Source: VXNE01 sp965208745
Lineage (GTDB): Bacteria; Pseudomonadota; Gammaproteobacteria; Pseudomonadales; Azotimanducaceae
Assembly: GCA_965208745.1 (NCBI GenBank)
Contig: CBDBPN010000004.1
Location: 4,418,909 to 4,482,908 of the forward strand
Length of the DNA: 64,000 nucleotides
Direction: 5' to 3'
A model generated the notes under the pieces. The model worked only from the letters and a program-made list of their open reading frames with translations. It did not search any database and was not told the DNA's origin. Made by a program: the position numbers and the translations under genes. Of the stretch, positions 51,503 to 60,414 are shown in pieces; position 1 is the stretch's first letter, and every line of letters begins with the position of its first letter.

Positions 51503-53065
51503 ATGAAGTCAACCGACCCTGCCGCAGACGACGCGGCCAACCTGCACGCGCAGGGGTCCGTGGTGGCCTCCATGACGGCGCTGTCGCGGATCTCCGGGTT
51601 CGCGCGCGACATCGTGCTCTCGCACTTCTTCGGCGCCGCCGGCATCGCGGACGCGTTCTTCGTCGCTTTCCGGGTGCCGAACTTCTTCCGCCGGCTGTTC
51701 GCGGAGGGGGCCTTCGCCCAGGCATTCGTGCCGGTGCTGGCCGAGTACCGCGGGTCCGAGCGGGCGGCCCTCGACCGGTTCGTGGGCGCGGTGACCGGCA
51801 ACCTGCTGCTGGTGCTGACGCTGGTCAGCGTGGCGGGGGTGCTTGGCGCGGCGGGCCTCGCGGTGCTCTTCGCCCCCGGCTTCGTGGGCGACGACGAGCG
51901 GCTGCCGGTCGCCACGGCGATGCTGCGCATCACCTTCCCCTACCTGGCCTTCATTTCGCTCACGGCGTACGCGGGCGCGTTGCTCAACAGTTTCCATCGG
52001 TACGCCGTCCCGGCCTTCACGCCCGTCCTGCTGAATGCCGTGCTGATCGCCGCGGCCCTGGTGGCCGCGCCGGCGTTCGAAGAACCTGTCATGGCGCTGG
52101 CCTGGGGCGTCCTCGCGGCGGGCGCCGTGCAGTTGCTCTTCCAGTTTCCGCCCCTCGCGCGGCTCCGTCTCCTCAAGCCCCCGCGGATCGACTGGGGCGA
52201 CCCCGGCGTACGCAAGGTCCGGCGGCTCTTCCTGCCGGCTGCGTTCGCGGCTTCGGTCAACCAGATCAACGGGCTGATCGGCGGGATCCTCGCCTCGCTG
52301 CTCGCGACGGGGAGCATCTCCTGGCTCTACTACGCGGACCGGCTGATGGAACTGCCGATCGGACTCGTCGCGGTGGCGCTCGGCACCGTGTTGCTGCCGA
52401 ACCTGTCACGGCTCCACGCTGACGAGGACGGTCCCGGATTCGCCGCCACCCTGGACTGGGGCCTGCGCATGGGGCTGCTGCTCGGCGTGCCGGCGGCGAC
52501 GGCGCTGTTCGTGCTGGCCGTGCCGCTGGTGGCGACCATCTTCCAGCACGGCGCGTTCTCCGCCCGCGACACCGCCATGGCCGCCGCCGCGCTGCAGGCG
52601 TTCGCGGTCGGACTGCCGGCCCTGGTGGTGGTCAAGATCGCGGCCCCGGGGTTCTTTGCGCGCCAGGATACGCGGACGCCGTTCCACTACGCGGCGGCGT
52701 CCGTGGCGGTGAACGTGGCGACGGCGCTCGCGCTGTTCTGGTGGCTGCATCACGTGGGGCTCGCCCTCGCGACGAGCGTGGCGGCCGTCGTCAACGCGGC
52801 GCTCCTGTTGCGGGGTCTCTGGCGGCGCGGGGACTATGCGCCGACGCGCGCCCTTTGGCGGACCCTCGCAGCGGCCGTGGCGGCGAGCGCGGTCATGGGC
52901 GGTTTGTTGCTCTGGACCGTACCCGACGGCGAGCGGTGGGTGACCGCGGACCTCCTCTCGCGGATCGGGATGCTCGCCGCGGCGGTGGCCGGCGGCGGCC
53001 TCGCCTACCTGGCCGCGGTGGTGGCGCTCGGCGTCCGGCCCCGCCAGCTCCGGCACCGCGTGTAG
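51503..53065 (+). CDS. murJ: lipid II flippase MurJ
   Basis: MurJ flips the peptidoglycan precursor across the inner membrane. It has 520 residues and about 14 TM helices. It opens AQGSVVASMTALSRISGFAR and has the conserved FFVAFRVPNFFRRLFAEGAF and FAPGF segments. The ATG at 51503 was chosen because sequence upstream in this frame is antisense to rpsT. It is followed by ribF. Confidence 0.96.
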   Translation: MKSTDPAADDAANLHAQGSVVASMTALSRISGFARDIVLSHFFGAAGIADAFFVAFRVPNFFRRLFAEGAFAQAFVPVLAEYRGSERAALDRFVGAVTGNLLLVLTLVSVAGVLGAAGLAVLFAPGFVGDDERLPVATAMLRITFPYLAFISLTAYAGALLNSFHRYAVPAFTPVLLNAVLIAAALVAAPAFEEPVMALAWGVLAAGAVQLLFQFPPLARLRLLKPPRIDWGDPGVRKVRRLFLPAAFAASVNQINGLIGGILASLLATGSISWLYYADRLMELPIGLVAVALGTVLLPNLSRLHADEDGPGFAATLDWGLRMGLLLGVPAATALFVLAVPLVATIFQHGAFSARDTAMAAAALQAFAVGLPALVVVKIAAPGFFARQDTRTPFHYAAASVAVNVATALALFWWLHHVGLALATSVAAVVNAALLLRGLWRRGDYAPTRALWRTLAAAVAASAVMGGLLLWTVPDGERWVTADLLSRIGMLAAAVAGGGLAYLAAVVALGVRPRQLRHRV

Positions 53066-53068
53066 AAT
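53063..53068 (+). promoter_or_regulatory. candidate -10 element for ribF
   Basis: TAGAAT overlaps the murJ stop and ends 6 nt before the ribF ATG, the same geometry as at purL. If used, the ribF transcript would be leaderless. The -35 region is weak. Confidence 0.3.
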
Positions 53069-53074
53069 CGCGCG

Positions 53075-54004
53075 ATGGAGGTCATTCGCGGCATGCACGG
53101 GATCCGGTCGCGACATCACGGGAACGTCGTCACCATCGGCAACTTCGACGGCGTCCACCACGGCCACCAGATGCTCCTCGCGCATGTCCGGGCGAAGAGC
53201 GCGGAACTCCGCTGTCCCAGCCTCCTGATCACCTTCGAACCGCAGCCGCGGGAGTTCTTTCGCGGCGAGACCGTCCCGGCGCGACTGACGCGCTTCCGCG
53301 AGAAGATCAGCTTGCTCAAGGACACCGGGATCGACCGCGTCCTGTGCGTGCCCTTCAACGAGCGCACGGCGCGCACGCCCGCGTCGTTCGTGGTCAAGGA
53401 CCTGCTGGCCGAACAGCTTGGCGCGCGGTACGTGGTCGTGGGGGACGACTTCCGCTTCGGGCGCGGCCAGGAGGGCGACTACGCCATGCTCAAGGGCGCG
53501 GGGGACACCTATGGCTACGGTGTCAGCCACATGGGCACGCTCACCTTCGAACACGGCCGCGTCAGCAGCACGCGCATCCGCGACGCCCTCGCGGAAGGCG
53601 ATTTCCCGCTCGCGGAGAAGCTGCTCGGACGCCGCTACTTCATCATGGGGCGCGTCGTTTACGGGCGGCGGCTCGGCCGGCAACTCGGCGTGCCCACGGC
53701 GAACATCCGCCTGCAACGCTACCGGGCGGCCCTCAACGGCGTGTTCGCCGTCACGGTGACCGGCCTCGGGGGCGAGCGGCGCGGCGTCGCCAACATCGGC
53801 GTGCGGCCGACCGTGGACGGCAAGGAGCCCCTGCTCGAGGTGCACATCTTCGACTTCGACGAGGACATCTACGGCGCGCTCCTCACGGTAACGGTGCGCC
53901 GCAAGATCCGGGACGAGGTGAAGTTCGAGTCGCTCGACGCCCTGAAGGCGCAGATCGGGCGGGACATCGCGGCAACGCGGGACCGGTTCGAGACGGATGG
54001 TTGA
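53075..54004 (+). CDS. ribF: bifunctional riboflavin kinase/FAD synthetase
   Basis: RibF makes FMN and FAD. It has 309 residues. The nucleotidyltransferase domain has VTIGNFDGVHHGHQ at about 19-32 and VVGDDFRFGRGQEGD. The flavokinase domain has RVVYGRRLGRQLGVPTANIR and GVANIGVRPTVDG. It overlaps lspA by 8 nt; ileS, which usually separates them, is absent. Confidence 0.97.
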   Translation: MEVIRGMHGIRSRHHGNVVTIGNFDGVHHGHQMLLAHVRAKSAELRCPSLLITFEPQPREFFRGETVPARLTRFREKISLLKDTGIDRVLCVPFNERTARTPASFVVKDLLAEQLGARYVVVGDDFRFGRGQEGDYAMLKGAGDTYGYGVSHMGTLTFEHGRVSSTRIRDALAEGDFPLAEKLLGRRYFIMGRVVYGRRLGRQLGVPTANIRLQRYRAALNGVFAVTVTGLGGERRGVANIGVRPTVDGKEPLLEVHIFDFDEDIYGALLTVTVRRKIRDEVKFESLDALKAQIGRDIAATRDRFETDG

Positions 54005-54527
54005 GGACGGGGGCCCGGAAGGGTCCGGCCGCCGGCCCTGGTTCACCGCAGCGGTCTGGTACGGTCTTGCCGTGGTCCTGCTCGGCCTCGACCGGTGGAG
54101 CAAGGGGCTGGCCAGCGGATATCTCGCATACGGGGACGAGGTGCGGGTGCTGCCGTTCCTCTCCTGGAAGCTGCTGCACAACACCGGCGCGGCCTTCAGC
54201 GCCTTCGCCGGCGACGCCGGCTGGCAGCGTTGGGTGTTCTCGGCCGTCGCCGTCGCCGTGGCGACGTTCATGGTCAACGAGATCCGGAAACTGCCCGCGG
54301 GCGCTGCCTGGTACGGCTTCGCCTACGGCTGCATCCTGGCCGGCGCCCTCGGCAACCTGGTGGACCGCGCCACGCTTGGCTACGTGGTCGACTTTGTCTT
54401 CGTGCACTACGACTGGTTCCGCTTCCCCGTGTTCAACGTGGCCGACTCCGCCGTGACGGTGGGTGCCGGGACCTGGATCGTGCTTCTTGCGCTGGAAGCG
54501 CTGCGAGCCCGAGCCGCCGCCCGCTGA
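53997..54527 (+). CDS. lspA: prolipoprotein signal peptidase
   Basis: LspA removes signal peptides from diacylglyceryl-lipoproteins. It has 176 residues and four TM helices. The catalytic aspartates are Asp123 (GNLVDRATLGYVVDF) and Asp150 (FNVADSAVTVG), and NTGAAFSAF is conserved. fkpB and ispH, which usually follow, are absent, and pilin genes come next. Confidence 0.95.
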   Translation: MVEDGGPEGSGRRPWFTAAVWYGLAVVLLGLDRWSKGLASGYLAYGDEVRVLPFLSWKLLHNTGAAFSAFAGDAGWQRWVFSAVAVAVATFMVNEIRKLPAGAAWYGFAYGCILAGALGNLVDRATLGYVVDFVFVHYDWFRFPVFNVADSAVTVGAGTWIVLLALEALRARAAAR

Positions 54528-54673
54528 AGGCCCGGGAGGCCGTGCGGCCCCCCGGCGACTGTCCCACACATCTCAAGGACGAAGGCGCACACGCCGTGGG
54601 GGCGAAGTCCGCTTGGGCGCGATCGCGCCGCACCGTACTGTCGGATCCCCGAGAGGAGAACGGAGACATCTCG

Positions 54674-55135
54674 ATGGAGGCGCGGGGACGGCGTGGTTTC
54701 TCGCTGCTCGAGCTGATCGCGGCGCTCGCGATTCTCTCGCTGCTGGCGGGCATCGCGACGCCGCTGTACACGCAGTACGTGGACCGGGGCCACCGCACGT
54801 CCGCTCGGGCCGACCTGCTGCGCTGCGCCCAGGGCATGGAGCGTCACGCGAGCTGGACGTTCAGCTATCGAGCGGCGATCGACAGCGACGGCGACGGGAT
54901 CGGGGACACCGATACCGGCGCGGTGACCCCGAACGTGTGCACGCCGTCGTCCTCGCGTCATCTGCTCCGCCTTGCGGACGCCGGGGCGGCGCACTTTTTC
55001 CTTCGGGCGGCCCCGCAATCGCCTCACCCGGCGACAGACGGCGCGCTCGGTATCGACGCGGATGGCAACCGCTGGTGGGACCGGAACGCCGACGGCGATT
55101 TCGAGGACGCGGATGAAGACCACTGGGAAGAGTGA
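54674..55135 (+). CDS. PilE-like minor type IV pilin with acidic Ca-binding-like loops
   Basis: This is a type IV prepilin of 153 residues. The leader MEARGRRG is cleaved before FSLLELIAALAIL, with Gly at -1, Phe at +1 and Glu at +5. The hydrophobic helix is followed by the PilE-type pattern YTQYVDRGHRTSARADLLRC. Two Asp-rich loops, D70-SDGDGIGDTD and D128-ADGNRWWDRNADGDF, resemble EF-hand or thrombospondin-type calcium sites. Cys51 and Cys89 may pair. The Shine-Dalgarno GAGAGGAGAA precedes the ATG. It overlaps pilV by 23 nt. Confidence 0.85.
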   Translation: MEARGRRGFSLLELIAALAILSLLAGIATPLYTQYVDRGHRTSARADLLRCAQGMERHASWTFSYRAAIDSDGDGIGDTDTGAVTPNVCTPSSSRHLLRLADAGAAHFFLRAAPQSPHPATDGALGIDADGNRWWDRNADGDFEDADEDHWEE

Positions 55136-55658
55136 GTGTCGGCCGCGGCGTCACGCCGGGTGGCGGGCGGCGCAGGGCGGCCTCTCCCTGATGGAGGTGC
55201 TGACCGCCACCGTCGTGCTGGCCGTCGGCGCCTCGGGGCTCGGCGTGCTGCAGGCGGGCGCCTTGCGCGACAGCCGGGAGGCCCTGCAGCGCACGGAGGC
55301 GATCGTGCTCGCGGCCGACATGCTCGAACGCGTGCGGGCGAACCCCGGGGGCGGCCACGCGGCGGGCCTCGGGGACGCCCCGGGCGCGCGACTCTCATGC
55401 GTTTTCGTCGAGTGCGATCCGACGGCGCTTGCGGCGTTCGACATAGCGACCTGGAAGTGCCGCCTGGGCGCCTGGACGCGGGCGCCGGCATGCGAAGCGC
55501 TGCGGGCCGGCGGGGCATTGCTGCCGGAAGGGCAGGCCGGCCTGCCGGAAGGCGATGGCGCCGTCGCGGTCGATGCCGACGGCCGCGTACGCGTGACCGT
55601 CACGTGGCGCGCGGGGGTGGAAGTGCGGCGGGAACTCGTGGTGTCGAGCCGCATCTGA
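55113..55658 (+). CDS. pilV: minor type IV pilin, PilV/GspI-like
   Basis: This is a minor prepilin of 181 residues from the ATG at 55113. The leader is long (23 residues, ending QGG). Cleavage precedes LSLMEVLTATVVLAVGASGL, with Glu at +5. The rest is a small periplasmic domain with four cysteines. It lies in the usual pilE/V/W/X cluster that primes pilus assembly. Confidence 0.85.
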   Translation: MKTTGKSECRPRRHAGWRAAQGGLSLMEVLTATVVLAVGASGLGVLQAGALRDSREALQRTEAIVLAADMLERVRANPGGGHAAGLGDAPGARLSCVFVECDPTALAAFDIATWKCRLGAWTRAPACEALRAGGALLPEGQAGLPEGDGAVAVDADGRVRVTVTWRAGVEVRRELVVSSRI

Positions 55659-55671
55659 TGCCGCGACCCTG

Positions 55672-56724
55672 ATGCCGCGACATAGGGCCTTCACGCTCGT
55701 CGAGATGCTCGTGGCGCTCGGGCTGGGCTCCCTCGTCACGGTTGGCATCGTCGAGTTGCTGGCGGGCAACCAGCACAGCCACGCGGTGCTCACGGGCCAG
55801 GCGCGCATGCAGGAGTCGGCTCGCCATGCCCTGGATTTCCTGGCCCGTTCCGCGCGCGCCGCGGGGTATCTCGGCTGCGCCCGCAGCGTCCCGCGCAACA
55901 CGCTGAACGGCGCCCTCGGGGGCCTGTTCGAGGTGGACATCGAGACGGGGGTGACGGGCTATGACGGGACCGGCCGCACGGCGTCTCCCGACGGTTGGAC
56001 GCCTCCGCTCGACGCGCTGCCGAGGCGGACGGGTCGCCGGTCGGTGAACGCCTTCCGCAACCGGAACGGTGTCGACATCGCCGGGCTGCGCCCCGGTTCC
56101 GATGTGCTCGTCCTCCGCTTCGTCGAGGTGCCGCTACGGCTCGCGGCGCCGGTGGGCCCGGACGACGACCACGTCCCCGTACGGTCGACGCGCAGCGGGC
56201 CGGACCGGGATGACTTCGCGGTCATCGCCGACTGTGCCGGGGCCGCGCTGTTCCGGGCCACCGCCGTACAGACGCTCGGAGACGGCGTCGCACTCGCGCG
56301 GGGACCCGGCAGCGGTCCCTACGACAACGCGGCCACGGCGAGCCTCGTACCGCCCGACACGGGGTTCGGGAACGACTTGGGCCCTGCCGGGACGGCAGTG
56401 GGCCGGGTGATGACGCACATCTACTACGTTGCGGCCGGGGCAGGAGCCAACAACCGGGGCGTGGCGCCCTGGTCGCTCTGGCGCAAGAGCGGGACGGCGC
56501 GGCCTGCCGAACTCGTGCAGGGCATCGAGGACCTCCAGGTGCTGTTTGGCGTCGACACGGACGGGGATGGCATCCCCAACCGGTATGCCCCGCCGCGGAC
56601 GGGCCCGGGGCGACGCATCCGGGCGGTACGCATCGCGGTAACGGCGAACGGCGTGGATGTCGTGCCCGGGGAACGCACGATTCGGCGTACGTTCGTGCAG
56701 ACCATCGCAGTGCGTAACGGATGA
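55672..56724 (+). CDS. pilW: minor type IV pilin, PilW-like
   Basis: This is a minor prepilin of 350 residues. The short leader MPRHRA precedes FTLVEMLVALGLGSLVTVG. Position -1 is Ala instead of Gly, which prepilin peptidase tolerates. Glu at +5 is kept. The long periplasmic domain has GVDTDGDGIPNRY near 300, another acidic calcium-like loop. It overlaps pilX by 4 nt. Confidence 0.85.
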   Translation: MPRHRAFTLVEMLVALGLGSLVTVGIVELLAGNQHSHAVLTGQARMQESARHALDFLARSARAAGYLGCARSVPRNTLNGALGGLFEVDIETGVTGYDGTGRTASPDGWTPPLDALPRRTGRRSVNAFRNRNGVDIAGLRPGSDVLVLRFVEVPLRLAAPVGPDDDHVPVRSTRSGPDRDDFAVIADCAGAALFRATAVQTLGDGVALARGPGSGPYDNAATASLVPPDTGFGNDLGPAGTAVGRVMTHIYYVAAGAGANNRGVAPWSLWRKSGTARPAELVQGIEDLQVLFGVDTDGDGIPNRYAPPRTGPGRRIRAVRIAVTANGVDVVPGERTIRRTFVQTIAVRNG

Positions 56725-57278
56725 GCACCGCATCACCGGGGAGGGCGCCGCAGCGCGGGGCGGCGCTGTTCCTTTCGCTCCTGTTGCTCCTGCTCCTAAC
56801 CGTGACCGGTGTCGCCGCGGTGCGAGAATCCGGCTTCGAGTCACGCATGGCGCGCAACGCACACGACGGGCTGCTGGCCTTCGAGGCGGCCGAGGCTGCC
56901 CTGGCGAGCGGCGAGCGCATGCTCCGGCGGTTCGGGAGCCCAGCAGCGGCCCTGGATGCGGTGCTTCCCGTCCGTGGGTACGAAGATGCCGCGCCATGGT
57001 TGCGGGCCGCCGCGTGGGAAACCGCGCACGTTGCTGCAACCGGGCATGCGGCCGCGGAGGCGCCGCGTTTCCTGGTGGAGGCGGTGGCCGTGGGCGGGGG
57101 CCGGGCGGTCGAGCGCGGGGAAGAAGAAGGAGCGGCCGAGGGCGAGGAAGCGGGAGCGGCCGTGTTCCGCGTAGTCGCGCGCGCCACGGGCGGGACGCCG
57201 GACACGATCGTGCTCCTGGAAAGCACCTACGTCCTGGAGGGAGGAGGCACGCGGCTGTCCTGGCGGGAGGTCCGGTAG
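56721..57278 (+). CDS. pilX: minor type IV pilin, PilX-like
   Basis: This is a minor pilin of 185 residues with the PilX N-terminal pattern QRGAALFLSLLLLLLLTVTG and the following AARNAHDGLLAFEAAEAALA region. A low-complexity acidic insert (ERGEEEGAAEGEEAGAA) lies near residues 132-148. It is the last pilus gene here; pilY1, which normally follows, is absent, and an integrase island begins after 222 bp. Confidence 0.82.
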   Translation: MSTASPGRAPQRGAALFLSLLLLLLLTVTGVAAVRESGFESRMARNAHDGLLAFEAAEAALASGERMLRRFGSPAAALDAVLPVRGYEDAAPWLRAAAWETAHVAATGHAAAEAPRFLVEAVAVGGGRAVERGEEEGAAEGEEAGAAVFRVVARATGGTPDTIVLLESTYVLEGGGTRLSWREVR

Positions 57279-57347
57279 GGGCGGGGCTTGTCCCAGGGCT
57301 TGTCCCCGCCCGGGGTGGTTTCGTGCATGAATTCGACACGGGACGGG
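57279..57347. repeat. hairpin plus dispersed repeat after pilX
   Basis: GGGCGGGG (57279-57286) and CCCCGCCC (57304-57311) form a stem directly after the pilX stop, around a 17-nt loop with its own CTTGTCC repeats. At 57329-57347 the 19-mer GAATTCGACACGGGACGGG matches 38944-38962 with one mismatch. The block probably terminates the pil transcript and belongs to a dispersed repeat family. Confidence 0.5.
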
Positions 57348-57500
57348 ACGAGCCCTCCGCCGAACGGTAGTTTTCGGGGGTTGCAGGACATCGCAGTACG
57401 TTCTTTAACCTTTTGATAAAAATAAACTTTTTGGCGTTCTGGGCATCACCGGGGCACACTGCTTCTCAACATTCCTTAGTAACCGAACAGGGAATGGGAA

Positions 57501-58667
57501 GTGAACAATCGACCCCTCATGCTGTCCGCAACCTTCGTGTGGAACGCCAAAACCCCCGGTCGCTACGGCGACGGCCGCGGCGGACTCGGCCTCGGCCTGC
57601 TCGTCCGCCCCGCGCTGCGCGGCGGACTCAACAAGTCCTGGACGCAGAGTGTACGCATCGACGGCCGGCCCACCAGCCTCGGCCTCGGCCGCTACCCCGT
57701 CGTCACCCTCGCCATGGCCCGCGAGCGGGCGCTGGAGAACGCCCGGGCCATCGCTCAGGGGAACGATCCCCGACGCTCGGCCAGGGCCGTGCCGACCTTC
57801 GCCGAGGCGCTGGAGACCGTCATCGGGATCCACGCCCCGCACTGGAAGGACCGGCGCGGGTCCGAACGCCAGTGGCGCACGAGCCTCGCCACCTACGCGC
57901 TGCCGCGCCTCGGCGCCAAGACCGTCGACGCCGTGACCAGCGCCGACGTCATGGCCGTGCTGCTGCCCATCTGGTCCACCAAGCGGGTGACCGCCAGTCG
58001 TGTGCGGCAGCGCATCGGCGCCGTGATGAAGTGGGCGGTCGCGCAGGGCCTGCGCGCCGACAACCCCGCCGGCGACGCGATCTCCGCCGCGCTGCCGAGA
58101 ACGGCCGCCGTGCAGCGGCACCAGAAGGCGCTGCCGCACGCCGAGGTCCGCGCCGCGCTCGCGCGGGTGCGGGGCTGCGAGGCCTGGCGCGGCATCCGGC
58201 TGGCACTCGAGTTCCTGGTGCTGACCGCCACGCGCTCGGGCGAGGTGCGCAACGCCCGCTGGGAGGAGATCGACCGCGACGGCGCCGTGTGGACCATACC
58301 CGCAGAGCGCATGAAGAACGGCCGCGAGCACCGCGTGCCACTCTCGGACCGGTCCCTCGAGGTGCTCGACGAGGCCGGTGAGCTGGCAGCAACGGACGGC
58401 TGGGTGTTCCCGTCGCCGCGCGGCCGCGTAATACCCCAGAAGTACCTGTCGGAGCTCATGCGCGCGCTGCAGGTTGACGCGGTCCCGCACGGCTTCCGCT
58501 CGAGCTTCCGCGACTGGGCCGCCGAGTGCTCCGACGCGCCGCGCGAGGTCTGCGAGCTCGCCCTGGCGCACGTCAACGGCGATCGCGTGGAAGCGGTCTA
58601 CCGGCGCACCGACCTGTTCGAGAAGCGCCGCGTGCTGATGGCGGAGTGGGCGGCGTACGTCGCCTGA
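57501..58667 (+). CDS. P4-type tyrosine recombinase (integrase) with DUF4102 N-terminus
   Basis: This is a site-specific integrase of 388 residues with a GTG start at 57501. The N-terminal arm-binding domain is DUF4102-like (GDGRGGLGLGLLVRP, SLGLGRYPVVTLAMARERAL). The core domain carries Arg245 (TATRSGEVR), His330 and Arg333 (HGFRSSFRDWAAE), His357 and the nucleophile Tyr367 (EAVYRRTDLFEKRR). All catalytic residues are present. An AT-rich stretch (57405-57435) before it is a likely promoter or att region. It marks the left side of the accessory island. Confidence 0.9.
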   Translation: MNNRPLMLSATFVWNAKTPGRYGDGRGGLGLGLLVRPALRGGLNKSWTQSVRIDGRPTSLGLGRYPVVTLAMARERALENARAIAQGNDPRRSARAVPTFAEALETVIGIHAPHWKDRRGSERQWRTSLATYALPRLGAKTVDAVTSADVMAVLLPIWSTKRVTASRVRQRIGAVMKWAVAQGLRADNPAGDAISAALPRTAAVQRHQKALPHAEVRAALARVRGCEAWRGIRLALEFLVLTATRSGEVRNARWEEIDRDGAVWTIPAERMKNGREHRVPLSDRSLEVLDEAGELAATDGWVFPSPRGRVIPQKYLSELMRALQVDAVPHGFRSSFRDWAAECSDAPREVCELALAHVNGDRVEAVYRRTDLFEKRRVLMAEWAAYVA

Positions 58668-58700
58668 AGGGAACCGGCGCAACCGCGACGCGGCTGTGCC

Positions 58701-58766
58701 GGCGCGGAGAGTGGCTTCGACGACCAGTTCCCGCCGCGAACCGTGTTTCAGGGCACTCTCCGCGCC
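58701..58766. repeat. 13-bp inverted repeat downstream of the integrase
   Basis: GGCGCGGAGAGTG (58701-58713) and CACTCTCCGCGCC (58754-58766) are perfectly complementary across a 40-nt spacer, 34 nt after the integrase stop. It could be a recombinase-accessory binding site, a terminator stem or a structured RNA. No gene is evident in 58668-58895. Confidence 0.45.
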
Positions 58767-58895
58767 GTTCAGCAAGGTGATCGCGTCGGATCCACACGAT
58801 TGGCGGCCGGATTCCGCCGCGACGACGAGTGCGCCCAACCAGGCGCCAGGGACCTGACGGTCGGGCCCTCCCCCGAGGCGGACGGCCGTCCCGAG

Positions 58896-59027
58896 TTACA
58901 GGAGCGTGGCGTTGACCACGTATGCCGCTACCAGCGCGACAACGATGACGGTGACGAGCTTGGTGGTGTACCACCAGTCGCGATCCAGCTTGAAGCCGCC
59001 TTCCAGGATGTCATGGCGTTTCAACAT
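58896..59027 (-). CDS. 43-residue single-pass membrane protein
   Basis: This is a small ORF with an excellent Shine-Dalgarno (GGAGG, 5 nt before the ATG). The protein starts MLKRHDILEGGFKLDRDWWY and continues TTKLVTVIVVALVAAYVVNA to a short LL end. Charged and aromatic residues precede one TM helix at about 23-41. No family is recognised. Minimal size, one helix and a strong ribosome site would fit a phage or plasmid membrane peptide, but no function is claimed. Confidence 0.6.
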   Translation of the reverse strand: MLKRHDILEGGFKLDRDWWYTTKLVTVIVVALVAAYVVNATLL

Positions 59028-59830
59028 CACTTCCTCCTAAAGCCAGCCCAGACCTTCGAACTCTTCAGCACCGCGCCGCCCGCGCGCACAGCACTGGTCC
59101 AGTTTGGCAGAGTTTCTCCGCCAGTGCTTCGGGGGTGCTTTTCGGGATCGAGAGAGTGCCGCTGTGCGACGCTTCGGCCGCGCTCCGCGGCCGCGCCAGG
59201 CGGCCGGGAACGGGCGTGATCTGTTCAGTTGTAATGGGCGATCCGTCGTCCTCGATTCGCTCGAGTCAGCCGGAGCCGCAGCAAACTTGCTGCGAGTTGC
59301 CCGTGACGCACTATGCGCTGCCGTCCTAGAGGCGGCGGCTGCGGCGCGTCGTCGCCGACGTTGGCCGCAAGCCCGGTTTCGGCGCGGCGACGGTTAGCGG
59401 CTTGCGGTGGATTCCTCCGCCAGCAGGGGAGCGTGATGGCTCCCGAGCATCCGCAGGTCGTCGCGCCACGGCGCAAGCGGTTCCATGCAACGGGATTTCG
59501 CCCGTCACCCGCGCGGCTTCAGTAGCCCGCGCGCCGGCCGCCCGACCGTGCATTTGATCGAGCCCCCATCAGAAGCGATGTGGCCCATCGTGCCTTCGTC
59601 GGTGCGTCTGCCCGAATCTGCAGCGCCATTACGGCGTTGCGGCACTGGGTTCCTTTCGGCGCCCTCGTCAGGTCGGCTTGTGCCGACCGCCAGCTGCTTG
59701 CGCAGCAAGGTATGGGGCGGACTCTAGCACCGCGTCACGAAAGCCGCACTACGAAAATGTTTAGTGAAACCCTTGCCGCCACTGGCCTGCACGCCGCTTT
59801 TGCGCCCCGTCACTACCGGAATCCCGTACT
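59028..59830. other. gene-poor island DNA, possible decayed reading frames
   Basis: I see no confident gene. On the minus strand at about 59045-59260 one frame reads IEDDGSPITTEQITPVPG and later TLSIPKSTPEALAEKL. A neighbouring frame ends GAEEFEGLGWL just before the ribosome site of the 43-residue gene. This suggests a frameshifted small gene upstream of it. The remainder to 59830 has no start/ribosome-site combination that I trust. Confidence 0.3.
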
Positions 59831-59968
59831 GTGAAATCCGTCCGTAACGACCGCCGGGGCGGTAGTGACAGGGCGCCAACGACTCCGCCTCTGCCGGATC
59901 CCGAACCGCTCGCGGAACAGGACTGGCGCTGGTCGCCCATGAACGAACGGCTGCACCGCCGCTACTAA
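59831..59968 (+). CDS. small hydrophilic Pro-rich ORF
   Basis: This is a 45-residue frame from a GTG: KSVRNDRRGGSDRAPTTPPL, then PDPEPLAEQDWRWSPMNERL and HRRY. Third-position GC is high, and a CCCCGG/CCGGGG hairpin follows at 59972-59986. No good Shine-Dalgarno is present and no family is recognised. Confidence 0.3.
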   Translation: MKSVRNDRRGGSDRAPTTPPLPDPEPLAEQDWRWSPMNERLHRRY

Positions 59969-60414
59969 CCTCCCCGGCGGCCGGGGGCACGGCGGGTTCT
60001 CACCGGTCGCGCCCCGGGCCCCCAAGTCTCTTCTGCGGTCCCAGCTTCCCTTGACGCGTCGGGTCGCACCACCACGCTGTCGGCGGGGATGGCGACCGCA
60101 ACCTCCCGATACGACGGCGATCAGTGCCCTGTCCGGCCTGTCCTCCCGGTCGCCATCCCTGCCCGAGCGGCGAGCGACAGCCCTGCGGCTGAGTGAGGGG
60201 CAGCGAGGCTGCCGTGCCAGCGACTTGCGCTGCGAATGGGCGCATCCCACTGGACGCGAAGCAGAGTCACGCTGGCGTGGAGGCGACCGTGCGGATCGAG
60301 GTGGCATTTTTGGCGACCTGCGCTGCGCTGGACGTCGATCAGTCCATCAGGCTTCCAGCGCCCGGAGCAGATCTGGCCGTCGCCAGGACAATCCGAGCGC
60401 AGGGCCTGTGTCAA
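59969..60414. other. intergenic island DNA without a confident gene
   Basis: After the small hairpin at 59972-59986, a minus-strand frame from a TTG at 60414 runs to 60121 directly after the stop of the 72-residue gene. Its composition is not convincing, although CPGDGQICSGRWKPDG within it could be a zinc-ribbon remnant. Nothing else is seen. Confidence 0.25.
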
